64,000 nucleotides of DNA from Gammaproteobacteria bacterium (GTDB lineage Bacteria; Pseudomonadota; Gammaproteobacteria; Pseudomonadales; Azotimanducaceae_A), in the NCBI GenBank assembly GCA_012960755.1, contig DUAT01000078.1:62001-126000 (forward strand). Reading direction: 5' to 3'. Positions within the stretch are counted from its first letter, which is position 1, and every line of letters starts with the position of its first letter. Below, piece after piece: positions 1 through 9,618 of the stretch. The translations under genes and the position numbers were made by a program. A model generated the notes under the pieces. It had not been told where the DNA came from and searched no databases. It saw only the letters and a program-made list of their open reading frames with translations.

Positions 1-38
1 GCAACATCAACCTTGAGACTGTGACCTCGTACGACTAG
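1..38 (+). CDS. Possible 3' end of an upstream gene (partial)
   Basis: Reading from base 3 gives eleven open codons (NINLETVTSYD) ending in TAG at 36-38, 31 bases before the next gene. This would fit the tail of a co-directional gene, but the stretch is far too short to show coding character, so it is only a possibility. Confidence 0.2.
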   Translation, partial: NINLETVTSYD

Positions 39-69
39 AATCCACCCTCCAATCACTGGATTATCAATT

Positions 70-636
70 ATGGCAAACAAAATCTTCACAGCTCTCGCAC
101 TCATGGTACTCGCTGGGTGTTCAAGCTCTCCTCCGGTCATCGACTATGATCCTTCAGTCAATTTTAGCCGGTTCAAGACCTTCGCATTTATTGATGAGCA
201 TCCGTTGTTACGGGCTGAAGGTGCAGAAGCGGGTAGCCCGTTACTGGAAGGCAGATTGATTCAAATCACCGAAAATGTCCTGTCTGCCCGGGGATTCAAA
301 CTGGTTGCGGACAGGGAAGCCGCTGATATTGCGGTTGGCTTCACTGTTGGTGGACGGGAGAAAATCCAGGTGAATAGCTACCCCGAGACATACCGGCCCT
401 ACTATGGCGGCTATGGTCGTGGCTGGGGAGGAGCATACTACGGCGTGTCAACCACAACATCTGTACAGCAGTATACGGAAGGCACCTTATCGGTCGACAT
501 TTATGACGTCGCAACACACCACCCTATATGGCATGGCAGCGCGACGAGACGAATCACCAGTAAGATGCAGAAGAACCCGCGGGAAACCGTCAATGAAATT
601 ATGGTCGAAATTCTGTCCGGTTTCCCACCGAGTTAA
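70..636 (+). CDS. DUF4136-family outer-membrane/periplasmic lipoprotein
   Basis: A 188-residue protein with a lipoprotein signal peptide: a hydrophobic stretch ends in L-A-G-C, placing the acylated cysteine at residue 17. The body starts with the family-typical pattern of a Phe-x-x-[Phe]-Lys-Thr-Phe-Ala segment (residues 31-39) and contains a Tyr/Gly-rich loop around residues 105-125, followed by a C-terminal segment describing a 'xVDIYDxxTxxPIWxGSA' motif that I recognise as DUF4136. Members are exported lipoproteins of unknown function. There is no strong Shine-Dalgarno sequence before the ATG. The gene stands alone, with 244 bases before the TonB receptor, and nothing in that gap looks like a gene. 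Function unknown; family call fairly safe. Confidence 0.8.
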   Translation: MANKIFTALALMVLAGCSSSPPVIDYDPSVNFSRFKTFAFIDEHPLLRAEGAEAGSPLLEGRLIQITENVLSARGFKLVADREAADIAVGFTVGGREKIQVNSYPETYRPYYGGYGRGWGGAYYGVSTTTSVQQYTEGTLSVDIYDVATHHPIWHGSATRRITSKMQKNPRETVNEIMVEILSGFPPS

Positions 637-880
637 CGGGGTGTAGCGCATTCGGTATTTACTGAGTATCACTCTGGTGAATAAACTAAACCTCCAATAT
701 CGCTCTAAAAAGACCTCGTTATAGATTAAAATGATATTGGATAACATTTCCTTTTCAACGCTATTCTGATGCTTATCTCTAGCGGGATAGTGCCATCTAA
801 GAGCCGTTACCTGCAGATATTATTGAAGTAAGAACAACCAGGCAGTAAACGGCCAAATTGAAACTTTTAAGGGGAAAGCT

Positions 881-3730
881 ATGTTCTTACGTCATATACG
901 TGGCGTTGCCATTGTCGTGGTCACGCTACTTCTCGTTTCTCTACCGACTACCATACTTGGAGCAACCGATCGCCAGATCGAAGAAATCGTTGTAACCGCT
1001 GAACGAAAGGAAGCGACTATCAGCGATACTTCAATTTCTATCACTGCGTTTACCGGTGAATTGCTGGAGGAATTTGGTATTCGTAACCAGGAAGATCTGC
1101 AAAACCTGGTGCCAGCTGCGGTGATCGAGCCATACGACATGGCCATTCGCGGAGTTGGTCGTAACTTCCGATCACTGGGAGGTGACCCAGGTATCGCCAC
1201 CTACCTCAACGGTGTTTACTCCGAAGACTTCGGTATTGCATCAACAGAGGGTGGTCTGTTTGATATCGAGAGAATTGAGTTTCTCCGTGGTCCGCAAGGC
1301 ACGCTCTATGGGCGAAATGCTATCGGTGGTGCCGTTAATTTCATCAACAAATTACCGACCAACGAATTCTCTGCGGAGGCTCGCACAGTAATCGGTAGCT
1401 ACAATCTGGTTGAATTGTACGGGGTTGTTTCCGGCCCACTTATCAAAGACAAACTGGCGGCACGGTTTGTCGCAACTTCCCGCGAGCGAGACGGCTATAT
1501 TGAAGACCTCTCCGGCAATCCGGATGTCAATGATTATGGCGATGAGAACTACGCACTTTCTTTTCGCTGGACGCCGACAGATAACCTTGAGTTTAATATT
1601 CGCGGCAACGAGCGCAGCTATTCCAGAAGGATGGGTGGCGCTGACGCGGCTGGCATCCTCAACCTGACACAGAACGAGAGCGAAGGGCCCCGAGATAACT
1701 CGACCTACGCCTGGGGTTATCGCGCAGTCGATCCAACCAATGTCTGTGCCGACGCCTTCACTCGTACCGCACCCGTGGCAACCACAGGGGTCATCGGCGG
1801 TACCGGATGCATGGTTTCCGGCAGGGAGACGTTCAACTTTAAAAATCCTGTGACCGGCAACAACGTCGTCGCCCAGCGAGTGACCTCGGGTTACGATAAT
1901 GCGCCCCTTGGCACGACGGATTCCGCCAACTACGCATACCAGACCGATCTGTCCAGGCAGCGCATGATTGGCACAACCGATCTGGACAGCGATGATCTGG
2001 TCACCGATACCAGCGGGCAGCAGGCCGAGTTCTTCGACCACCAGGCCATATCACTTGATGCGACCTGGGATGTATCAAGTTCTGTTACGCTAAAGTACAT
2101 TTTTGGTTATACCGACTATTTTTATGACCGCGAATCAGACGTTGACCTCACCAGCAACCCGTTGTTTGATCGCACCTTCTATGTGAGCCAGGAAACAGAA
2201 TATGTTTCCCATGAATTACAGCTATTTTGGGATCCAAGCGAAAGGCTGTCTTTTACCTCAGGCATCTTCTCCTATGACGCCAAGATTACCCAGCGGGGTG
2301 ATTTCTATGATTACAATTGCGTTGATAGCAACTGTCCGTCCCGATATGCGCAGGACGACCCGACCGGTGTCGTAGCTACCTTTGCGCCAGGAAAAGTTGA
2401 CCTTTTTACGGCGTCACGGTTTCAGGACGGCATCACAGGACCCGGGATATGCCTGACAGGTGGCACCATAGGCGCAGCAGACCAGTTGGATATCTACTGC
2501 TTCGGTGAATGGCTGGGTGACACGGGAGATAATGTGCCCAATGGTCCTTCAACAATTGCCACTGACCTTGAATACCAGACCCGTACCGAACGGTATGCCT
2601 ACGCGGCTTATACCCAGGGTGTCTACGAATTCAACGATCAGTTTTCGTTAACCGTCGGTTTACGCTGGGCACTGGACAATCTGGACGGCTACGAGAATGT
2701 GTTCTACTACAGCGAAGGCGATATTGTGCCATTGGGTTTTGACTATACAACGGGTGCATCCGGTCTCGCTGCGACCAACCAGGCGCTCGGATTCCTGGCT
2801 ACAGACGGGACGATCCTCGATCCAAACCGCCTGCTGCTTGCCGGGATTCCGGCCAGCAACTCAATTCACAGGGATCTGGAGAAAGATACAGAGGATATGA
2901 CCTGGCGGTTCAACCTGGACTGGACCCCGACCGAAGATACCCTGGTGTATGTTTCTGCCACCAAAGGACTCCGTTCCGGGGGGTTTAACCTGGTGTTCTT
3001 CAGCTCCAACTCGACCTTTGACGGTGAGGAACTGATTGCCTACGAACTGGGCTACAAGGGCACACTGCTGAATGGCCAGTTGCAAGTCAATTCTGCCCTC
3101 TACCTGTATGACTATGAGAACGTTCACACCTTTGCTAACGGTGCCTCGTTTGCGGGTGGTTATACCACTAACGTCATTGCCGTACCGGAAGCACAGATGT
3201 ACGGAGTTGATGTGGATGCCACCTGGCTTGCCACCGACAATCTCACTCTCGGCATACACGGCAGCTATACCCATAGCGAATATACAGAAGATGTCTTCGT
3301 TATCGACCCCAACGACCCGGCTCAGCCCGAATCCCTGTTCGATTCCAACTCGAATCTAATTAACCTTAAGGGTAATAACATGATTCGGGTGCCTAAATAC
3401 AAAGCGGGAGCCTGGGCTCAGTATTCCTGGCCGCTGAATTCCGGCGGGAGTCTAGATTTCGTCGCGAACTACTCCTATATCGATCGCGTTTACTTCTCTG
3501 TGTTCGAACGTAAGGACCAGTCCGCCCCGGCTTATACCCGACTCGATCTGCGCGCCTCATGGAATCCCAGCCCAACCTGGTTAGTCGCAGTCTTTGTTAA
3601 TAATGTGATGGATGAAATAGGACTTCGCCAGATCGAACAGTACGGAGCCACTGAGGTTGGTGGCTACCGACGTACTGGTGCGTCAACGGATCCTCGGCTT
3701 GTCGGCATGGAGGTTCGATTCAAGATGTAA
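881..3730 (+). CDS. TonB-dependent outer-membrane receptor
   Basis: A 949-residue TonB-dependent receptor. Residues 1-28 form a signal peptide. A TonB-box-like EEIVVTAER segment follows at about 35-43, then the plug domain (to about residue 170) with the typical R-G-P-Q-G-T-L-Y-G-R-N-A-I-G-G-A-V-N segment, then a beta-barrel rich in aromatic and Asn/Asp strands. An unusual loop with two close cysteines (DYNCVDSNC) lies near residue 480. The last residues are RFKM, so the usual terminal aromatic residue is displaced. The start is preceded by AAGGGG. It resembles the large receptors of marine Gammaproteobacteria for organic or polycyclic substrates rather than a classical siderophore receptor, but the ligand cannot be read from the sequence. 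A strong terminator follows it. Confidence 0.9.
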   Translation: MFLRHIRGVAIVVVTLLLVSLPTTILGATDRQIEEIVVTAERKEATISDTSISITAFTGELLEEFGIRNQEDLQNLVPAAVIEPYDMAIRGVGRNFRSLGGDPGIATYLNGVYSEDFGIASTEGGLFDIERIEFLRGPQGTLYGRNAIGGAVNFINKLPTNEFSAEARTVIGSYNLVELYGVVSGPLIKDKLAARFVATSRERDGYIEDLSGNPDVNDYGDENYALSFRWTPTDNLEFNIRGNERSYSRRMGGADAAGILNLTQNESEGPRDNSTYAWGYRAVDPTNVCADAFTRTAPVATTGVIGGTGCMVSGRETFNFKNPVTGNNVVAQRVTSGYDNAPLGTTDSANYAYQTDLSRQRMIGTTDLDSDDLVTDTSGQQAEFFDHQAISLDATWDVSSSVTLKYIFGYTDYFYDRESDVDLTSNPLFDRTFYVSQETEYVSHELQLFWDPSERLSFTSGIFSYDAKITQRGDFYDYNCVDSNCPSRYAQDDPTGVVATFAPGKVDLFTASRFQDGITGPGICLTGGTIGAADQLDIYCFGEWLGDTGDNVPNGPSTIATDLEYQTRTERYAYAAYTQGVYEFNDQFSLTVGLRWALDNLDGYENVFYYSEGDIVPLGFDYTTGASGLAATNQALGFLATDGTILDPNRLLLAGIPASNSIHRDLEKDTEDMTWRFNLDWTPTEDTLVYVSATKGLRSGGFNLVFFSSNSTFDGEELIAYELGYKGTLLNGQLQVNSALYLYDYENVHTFANGASFAGGYTTNVIAVPEAQMYGVDVDATWLATDNLTLGIHGSYTHSEYTEDVFVIDPNDPAQPESLFDSNSNLINLKGNNMIRVPKYKAGAWAQYSWPLNSGGSLDFVANYSYIDRVYFSVFERKDQSAPAYTRLDLRASWNPSPTWLVAVFVNNVMDEIGLRQIEQYGATEVGGYRRTGASTDPRLVGMEVRFKM

Positions 3731-3767
3731 ACGTCGAATGTAAACCAGGCGTAGACCTGTGTACAGA

Positions 3768-3804
3768 CAGCAATCGCAGTGCGCTGCGGTTGCTGTTTTT
3801 TTTT
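3768..3804 (+). terminator. Rho-independent terminator of the TonB receptor gene
   Basis: A 12-bp stem (CAGCAATCGCAG / CTGCGGTTGCTG, one G-T pair) with a TGCG loop is followed directly by nine T residues. It ends a few bases before the stop codon of the convergent flavoprotein gene. Confidence 0.85.
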
Positions 3805-3809
3805 GCTGA

Positions 3810-6254
3810 CTACACCCTGATACGACTATTCTTCGGGTCATACATCGGCCTTAGTGATGCAGTCGCTGGCACCCGTACCCCGGCTACTTCGATCTCATAA
3901 CGGCCTGAATTCACAAAATCTGCATTGACACCATCTTCATGGTTCACATAACCAAGGCCAACTGCACCACCGAGGGTGTGGCCATACATCCCCGATGTAA
4001 TGTAACCGACGATCTGATTATCCCTCCAGATCGGTTCATTGTGGTAAAGCAGCGGTTCAGGATCATTCAGCAGGAACTGCACCAGTCTCTTTTTGAGGCC
4101 AGTCTCCTTCTGCCGCAGTAACGCCTCGCGGCCGATGAACCCACCGGGTTTATCAAAGGAGACGGCAAAACCGAGGCCAGCTTCGAGCGGAGTATCTTCA
4201 TCGGTAATGTCATGTCCCCAGTGTCGATAGGCTTTTTCGATACGCAGGGAGTTCATCGCGTGCATACCTACGGATCGAAGACCAAATGCGTTTCCAGCTT
4301 TCATCAATGTATCGTAAACGTGGAGCGCAAATTCTGTGGGGATATGCAGTTCCCAGCCGAGCTCTCCCACATAGGTGACGCGCAGGGCCCGCACTGTTGC
4401 ATAGCCTATGTCGATTTCCTGGAAATGACCGAATGGAAAAGCTTTATTGCTCAAGTCTGCTGTACTCACCCGATTGATAAGATCACGTGAGTACGGCCCC
4501 ATCACGCCAAGCACCGCATGTGCTGAGGTTACATCACTTAACGTCACACCCTGCCCGTCAATGTGGCGCCGAATCCAGTGAAAGTCCCGGGTCTGGGAGG
4601 TTGCAGAAGTCACAATCTGGTACTCATCTTCACCGAGTCGACAAACGGTTAAATCCGACTCAATGCCTCCCGACTCATTTAGCCATTGTGTGTAGATGAG
4701 ACGACCAGCATCTACGTCAATATCATTGGCGCAGAGCTGACCCAATAACCGGGTTGCATCTTTACCCTGGACCAGAAACTTGGCAAAAGAGGTCTGGTCC
4801 AACATCCCCACATTTTCACGGATCGCCTGGTGCTCATCGGCGGAATAGTCAAACCAGTTCTGCCGAAACCAGGAGTATTGGTATTCCGGGGTTTCACCTT
4901 TCGGTGCGTACCAGTTAGGCCGCTCCCATCCTGCCACTTCACCAAAACAGGCATTTTGTGCAACATGCCGGTCATGAAACGGCGAATGTCTGACCCCCCG
5001 GGAAGTCTCGAACTGACGATACGGCCAGTGCATGGCGTAGAGCAATCCCAGACCCTCTGTAACGCGATCATGCAGATAGCGTCGATTATTCTGAAACGCA
5101 ATGTTGCGACGCACATCCACTTCCCACAGGTCAGCAGGTGGATGTCCATCCCGCATCCACTCACTGAGCACCTTGCCCACACCTCCGGCAGATTGAATGC
5201 CTATCGAGTTAAAGCCAGAGGCGACGAACAAATTATCCAGTTCTGCGGACTCCCCTAAATGATAGCGATCATCCGGTGTAAAACTCTCGGGACCGCAAAA
5301 GAATGTTTGAATCCCCGCATGTTCCAACGCTGGCATTCTTTTCATGGCTTTTTCCAGCACGGGCTGAAAGTGATCAAAATCCCCGGGCAGCTCATCAAAG
5401 CAGAAACTCTCGGGAATACCATCTCCGCCCCATGGTTTGGCGACAGGTTCGAATGCGCCGAGGAGGATTTTACCGGCATCTTCCTTGTAGTAGGCGCAGG
5501 CATCGTAGTCCCGAAACACCGGCAGATCGGGCTCTACCCCGGCAAAGGGTTCTGTCACAAGATAGTAATGTTCACAGGCGTGCAACGGTACGGGCACACC
5601 CACCTGACGAGCCAGCTCCCGCGTCCACATACCGGCGCAGAGTACGACCTTATCAGCCTTGATCGCTCCGGCTTCAGTCTCAACCCCGGTGACTCTTCCA
5701 CCATCATGGACAATGCGAGTAACCTTCACATCCTCAAAGATCTGCGCCCCACCACTTCTTGCCCCACGTGCCAGTGCCTGGGTCACATCGATAGGGTTAA
5801 TTTGACCGTCTGACGCAATCCAGGTACCACCAATCACATCGTCAGTGTTGATCAGGGGGTATCGCTCACGAACCTCGTCGGTCGATATTACATCGACATC
5901 AAGATTAAAAACCTTGGCCATGGATGCATTGCGCTTCAGTTCTTCGAAGCGCTCAAGATTGGTTGCAATGGTGACTGAGCCGTTTTGTTTGAACCCGGTG
6001 GCCTGGCCGGTTTCTGCTTCGATATGGGTGTAGAGTTCAGCCGTATACTTGGCCAATTTGGTCATGTTCTGGCTTGGCCGCAACTGCCCCACCAACCCAG
6101 CCGCATGCCATGTGGTGCCGCTGGTCAATTTCTTGCGTTCCAGTAACACGACATCCTGCCAGCCCATCTTCACAAGATGATAGGCAATGGAACAACCCAC
6201 GATTCCCCCGCCAACGATAACGACTCGGGCCTGATCAGGTATCGAACCGGCCAT
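3810..6254 (-). CDS. FAD-dependent dimethylglycine/sarcosine dehydrogenase-type protein (DAO + GcvT domains)
   Basis: An 814-residue two-domain flavoprotein. The N-terminal half is a D-amino-acid-oxidase-type FAD domain with V-G-G-G-I-V-G at residues 14-20 and a T-T-W-H-A-A-G segment near 47-53, where dimethylglycine and sarcosine dehydrogenases carry the His that is covalently linked to FAD. The C-terminal half (from about 430) is a GcvT/aminomethyltransferase folate-binding domain ending in the usual G-x-V-G-L-G-Y-V region. Family members oxidatively demethylate N-methylated glycines and pass the one-carbon unit to tetrahydrofolate. GGGTGA precedes the ATG. It diverges from the TMADH-like gene and lies near purU, consistent with methylated-amine breakdown. 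Dimethylglycine and sarcosine substrates cannot be told apart here. Confidence 0.85.
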   Translation of the reverse strand: MAGSIPDQARVVIVGGGIVGCSIAYHLVKMGWQDVVLLERKKLTSGTTWHAAGLVGQLRPSQNMTKLAKYTAELYTHIEAETGQATGFKQNGSVTIATNLERFEELKRNASMAKVFNLDVDVISTDEVRERYPLINTDDVIGGTWIASDGQINPIDVTQALARGARSGGAQIFEDVKVTRIVHDGGRVTGVETEAGAIKADKVVLCAGMWTRELARQVGVPVPLHACEHYYLVTEPFAGVEPDLPVFRDYDACAYYKEDAGKILLGAFEPVAKPWGGDGIPESFCFDELPGDFDHFQPVLEKAMKRMPALEHAGIQTFFCGPESFTPDDRYHLGESAELDNLFVASGFNSIGIQSAGGVGKVLSEWMRDGHPPADLWEVDVRRNIAFQNNRRYLHDRVTEGLGLLYAMHWPYRQFETSRGVRHSPFHDRHVAQNACFGEVAGWERPNWYAPKGETPEYQYSWFRQNWFDYSADEHQAIRENVGMLDQTSFAKFLVQGKDATRLLGQLCANDIDVDAGRLIYTQWLNESGGIESDLTVCRLGEDEYQIVTSATSQTRDFHWIRRHIDGQGVTLSDVTSAHAVLGVMGPYSRDLINRVSTADLSNKAFPFGHFQEIDIGYATVRALRVTYVGELGWELHIPTEFALHVYDTLMKAGNAFGLRSVGMHAMNSLRIEKAYRHWGHDITDEDTPLEAGLGFAVSFDKPGGFIGREALLRQKETGLKKRLVQFLLNDPEPLLYHNEPIWRDNQIVGYITSGMYGHTLGGAVGLGYVNHEDGVNADFVNSGRYEIEVAGVRVPATASLRPMYDPKNSRIRV

Positions 6255-6553
6255 CAGTGTTCACCCAATAGCATCAAGCACTTACGGTGTCTGTTGACGT
6301 CACGTCGTACCTTGTACCACCTGTTTCTTTTTATCATGCTATCACCGCTAACATCGGGGTTTAATCATACGGCCTGCATCTCAATAAATAAATCACACAG
6401 CCACCGTCGCCAGAGGGCCAATTAAATCTGTGTTTCCATCGCAACTCACACCTTCCCTATAGGGCGCGTCGATACCTTGGACAGCGATGGGAGAATCTGA
6501 AATTGCATATAGTATCCAGTCAGTTTCTGTCTGGAATGGAGAACCTTTTTCGA

Positions 6554-8620
6554 ATGACTCGCGATCCCCGCTATGACATCTTGTTTGAACCGATACGTAT
6601 TGGGCCTGTACAAGCACCCAATCGTTTCTATCAGGTGCCCCATTGCAACGGTATGGGATTGCTACGGCCGCGTATGCTGGCGGCAATGCGCGGCATCAAA
6701 GCCGAGGGCGGATGGGGAGTGATCTGTACAGAATACTGCTCCATTCACCCCAGTTCTGATGATCTGCCTCATCCTTACGCCAGTTTGTGGGATCCCGCCG
6801 ATATCAAAGCACACGCATTGATGACAGATAAGGTGCATGAATTTGGCGCGTTGGCGGGTGTCGAGCTGTGGGCTGGTGGCGCTGGCAGTGCGAACCTGCT
6901 GACCAGAGAGGTAGCGCTGGGTGTAGATAGCATGCCAAATCTTACGGGCCATCCATTTCAGACCCGGGCCATGGACAAAAAGGATATTCGAAATCTGCGC
7001 CGTTGGCATAAAAATGCAGCACTGCGGGCTCGAGAGGCGGGATTTGACATCGTCTACATCTATGCCACCCACGGCTATCTGTTGTCTCAATTCCTGTCTC
7101 CCGAACATAATCACAGAACCGATGAATACGGTGGCACGCTGGAGAATCGCGTCCGCCTGGTCAGGGAGTTAATACAAGAAACCAAAGAGGCAGTCGGTGA
7201 CACCTGCGCAGTTGCAGTGCGTATGGCAGCCGATGATGGTACGGGTACAGCCGAGCAACCCGTCTCAGCAGAACGCATGGAGATGTTCGAAATGCTGGCA
7301 GAACTGCCTGATCTCTGGGATGTCAACGTCAAGGATTATCAACACGAAATGGGCGTGTCGCGCTTTGTCAAGGAAGGATCCCTTGAAAAAACAATGAGTT
7401 ACGTTAAGTCTATCACCAGCAAACCCGTTGTCACGGTTGGACGTTTCACGTCTCCGGATACTATGGTGTCGCAGATACGCCGCGGCATTGTGGATTTTAT
7501 TGGGGCTGCCCGACCCTCCATCGCAGACCCTTTTTTACCCCGAAAAATCGAAGAAGGCCGCCTGGACGATATTCGAGAGTGTATCGGCTGCAATATCTGC
7601 TACACCGGCGATAGCTTGAGTGTACCCATTCGCTGCACCCAGAACCCGACCATGGGTGAGGAATGGCGAAGAGGCTGGCATCCTGAACGCATACAAAGCA
7701 GAAACAGCGATGCCACGATCCTTGTCATCGGCGCAGGACCCGCGGGCCTTGAAGCAACCCGTGCCCTCGGACAGCGCGGTTACAAGGTCATACTCGCGGA
7801 GGCTACAACAGAACTTGGAGGCCGTGTCGCCCAGGAGTGTCGCTTGCCAGGTCTGGCGGAATGGGGCCGCGTCCGGGACTACCGGGTTCACCAGATTCAG
7901 GTCATGCCAAATGTCGATATTTTTCGCGACAATAATCTGAGCGCAGAAGATGTTCTTGGTATCGGCGCGGAACATATTGTTGTTGCAACCGGATCCAGTT
8001 GGCGTGCCGATGGTTTTGGTCGATACCATCATCAGCCCTGCAGGGACCTGGGTCCACAAGAACAAATTTTCACTCCCGACGATATTTTTATGGGGCGAGT
8101 GCCATCAGGCAAGGTTGTGTTGTTTGACGATGATCACTACTACATGGGAAGTGTTCTGGCAGAGTTATTGGTCGAGCAAGGCGCTGACGTCTGTTTCGTC
8201 ACGCCAGAGAACCTGGCTGCTGCATGGGGAGTGAACTCCGACGAACAATACCAAACCCAGCAGCGACTGCTGCAACTGGGGGTAGAGGTAGTCACTGCCC
8301 ACGGCCTGGACGAATTCGATGGATCCAGTGTCCGCTTGAGTTGCGTCTACACGGCCCGAACCAGGGTCCTTGCCGCAGATGCAATACTTTTGGTGACAGC
8401 CCGAACCCCGACAGATGCTCTTTACAAAGATCTCGAGAAGATGGTCTCGGCCCATTCGCCTTCCAGTTCAACCCCTTCTCTTAGCAAAATAGGTGATTGT
8501 GACGCCCCGGCCATTATTGCCAGCGCCATCTACGCAGGACATCGCTACGCCCGGGAATTGGAAACAGATATTGAACATAGCGATATTGTCCGGCAGGACA
8601 AGCTTTTTGACCCGGACTAA
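6554..8620 (+). CDS. Trimethylamine/histamine dehydrogenase-family iron-sulfur flavoprotein
   Basis: About 688 residues matching trimethylamine dehydrogenase (TMADH) along its whole length. It has an Old-Yellow-Enzyme TIM barrel with the FMN-binding Cys (Q-V-P-H-C, Cys31), a C-I-G-C-N-I-C ... C cluster for 4Fe-4S, then an NAD(P)-like/ADP-binding half with G-A-G-P-A-G. The TMADH active-site Tyr60, Tyr169 and His172 counterparts are present (T-E-Y-C, Y-A-T-H). The two tryptophans of the TMADH substrate bowl are not: the position of Trp355 is Asp, as I recall for histamine dehydrogenase, and Trp264 is lost in a deletion. The substrate is therefore probably an amine other than trimethylamine. The start at 6554 is chosen because TMADH begins with the same M-x-R-D-P-x-x-D-I-L-F-E-P segment; a longer frame begins at TTG 6503. 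The stop lies 34 bases before purU, so they are probably cotranscribed. Confidence 0.85.
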   Translation: MTRDPRYDILFEPIRIGPVQAPNRFYQVPHCNGMGLLRPRMLAAMRGIKAEGGWGVICTEYCSIHPSSDDLPHPYASLWDPADIKAHALMTDKVHEFGALAGVELWAGGAGSANLLTREVALGVDSMPNLTGHPFQTRAMDKKDIRNLRRWHKNAALRAREAGFDIVYIYATHGYLLSQFLSPEHNHRTDEYGGTLENRVRLVRELIQETKEAVGDTCAVAVRMAADDGTGTAEQPVSAERMEMFEMLAELPDLWDVNVKDYQHEMGVSRFVKEGSLEKTMSYVKSITSKPVVTVGRFTSPDTMVSQIRRGIVDFIGAARPSIADPFLPRKIEEGRLDDIRECIGCNICYTGDSLSVPIRCTQNPTMGEEWRRGWHPERIQSRNSDATILVIGAGPAGLEATRALGQRGYKVILAEATTELGGRVAQECRLPGLAEWGRVRDYRVHQIQVMPNVDIFRDNNLSAEDVLGIGAEHIVVATGSSWRADGFGRYHHQPCRDLGPQEQIFTPDDIFMGRVPSGKVVLFDDDHYYMGSVLAELLVEQGADVCFVTPENLAAAWGVNSDEQYQTQQRLLQLGVEVVTAHGLDEFDGSSVRLSCVYTARTRVLAADAILLVTARTPTDALYKDLEKMVSAHSPSSSTPSLSKIGDCDAPAIIASAIYAGHRYARELETDIEHSDIVRQDKLFDPD

Positions 8621-8654
8621 GCTTCCAGGCACCCACGCTCGCAGGATCTACACA

Positions 8655-9506
8655 ATGACATCTCACGCAGTACTTCGAATTACGTGCCCTGACAGAAAAG
8701 GACTGGTAGCAGCCACTGCGAGCTTTCTCGCCCGACACAACCTGAATATTATCGACGCCCAGCAGCACACTGATGTCGATGAACGTACCTTTTTTCATCG
8801 TATTAAAATTGATTTAGAACATCTGTCCATGACTCGGTCTGATTTGGAGGAGTCCCTGGCAAAGGAATGTGACGCACACTCGATGATATGGTCTATCTCT
8901 TATTCTGACGTGAAGCAGCAAGTTGCGATTTTTGTGTCAAAGTATGAACACTGCCTGGCCGACTTGTTACTTAGATACCGATTAGGTGAACTCGACTGTG
9001 AAGTCCCATTAGTAATTTCCAACCACGAAAAACTCAGACCTTCGGTAGAGATGTTTGATATACCGTTCCATGTTCTAAAAATCACGCCGGAAAATAAAAT
9101 AGAACAGGAAAAGACTGCCCTGAAGTTAATGGACCGGGCCAATGTTAGTTTGATAGTGATGGCAAGATATATGCAGATCCTTTCACCCATAATGCTTGAA
9201 AAGTATGAGTCGAGGATTATCAATATTCACCATAGTACCCTTCCCGCTTTTCTCGGTGCGAGACCTTACCATCAAGCCCATAACCGTGGTGTTAAATTGG
9301 CTGGAGCAACGGCACACTACGCCACACTGGATCTGGATGAAGGTCCGATCATTAGCCAGGGCGTCACCGCCTGCACCCATACTGACACGGTCGCAGATCT
9401 TATCCGCAAGGGCAGGGATATAGAACGAACGACGCTGGCCAACGCCGTTCGTGCACATCTTGAAGGCAGAATATTTGTTCACGGCAGAAAAACGATCGTA
9501 TTCTGA
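8655..9506 (+). CDS. purU: Formyltetrahydrofolate deformylase PurU
   Basis: A 283-residue enzyme that hydrolyses 10-formyl-tetrahydrofolate to tetrahydrofolate and formate. An N-terminal ACT domain (residues 1-80, C-P-D-R-K-G-L-V) is followed by a formyltransferase-like catalytic domain with S/A-R-Y-M-Q-I-L-S, N-I-H-H-S-T-L-P-A-F-x-G-A-x-P-Y-H-Q-A and the catalytic Asp in L-D-E-G-P-I-I. The frame is open upstream to 8493, but the ACT domain begins right at the ATG at 8655, so that start is used. It follows the amine dehydrogenase gene by 34 bases. PurU genes are known to sit beside demethylating enzymes, where they relieve accumulation of formyl-folate made from released formaldehyde. Confidence 0.93.
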   Translation: MTSHAVLRITCPDRKGLVAATASFLARHNLNIIDAQQHTDVDERTFFHRIKIDLEHLSMTRSDLEESLAKECDAHSMIWSISYSDVKQQVAIFVSKYEHCLADLLLRYRLGELDCEVPLVISNHEKLRPSVEMFDIPFHVLKITPENKIEQEKTALKLMDRANVSLIVMARYMQILSPIMLEKYESRIINIHHSTLPAFLGARPYHQAHNRGVKLAGATAHYATLDLDEGPIISQGVTACTHTDTVADLIRKGRDIERTTLANAVRAHLEGRIFVHGRKTIVF

Positions 9507-9618
9507 CCTGGCCAACGCTACAACCCTGCACCAGTATGTTTTATTCCCTGTTATGATGCGTTAGAGGTACCACTAATCAAGTCTCTACGTATTTCTAAAC
9601 AAGCCAGGGAGTGCCAAA

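Noticed and set aside
1352..2041. 229-codon open frame antisense to the TonB receptor
   Set aside because: No family likeness or ribosome site; it is a shadow of the strongly conserved receptor frame.
5259..5813. 184-codon open frame opposite the dimethylglycine-dehydrogenase-type gene
   Set aside because: It mirrors the real coding frame and has no recognisable motif.
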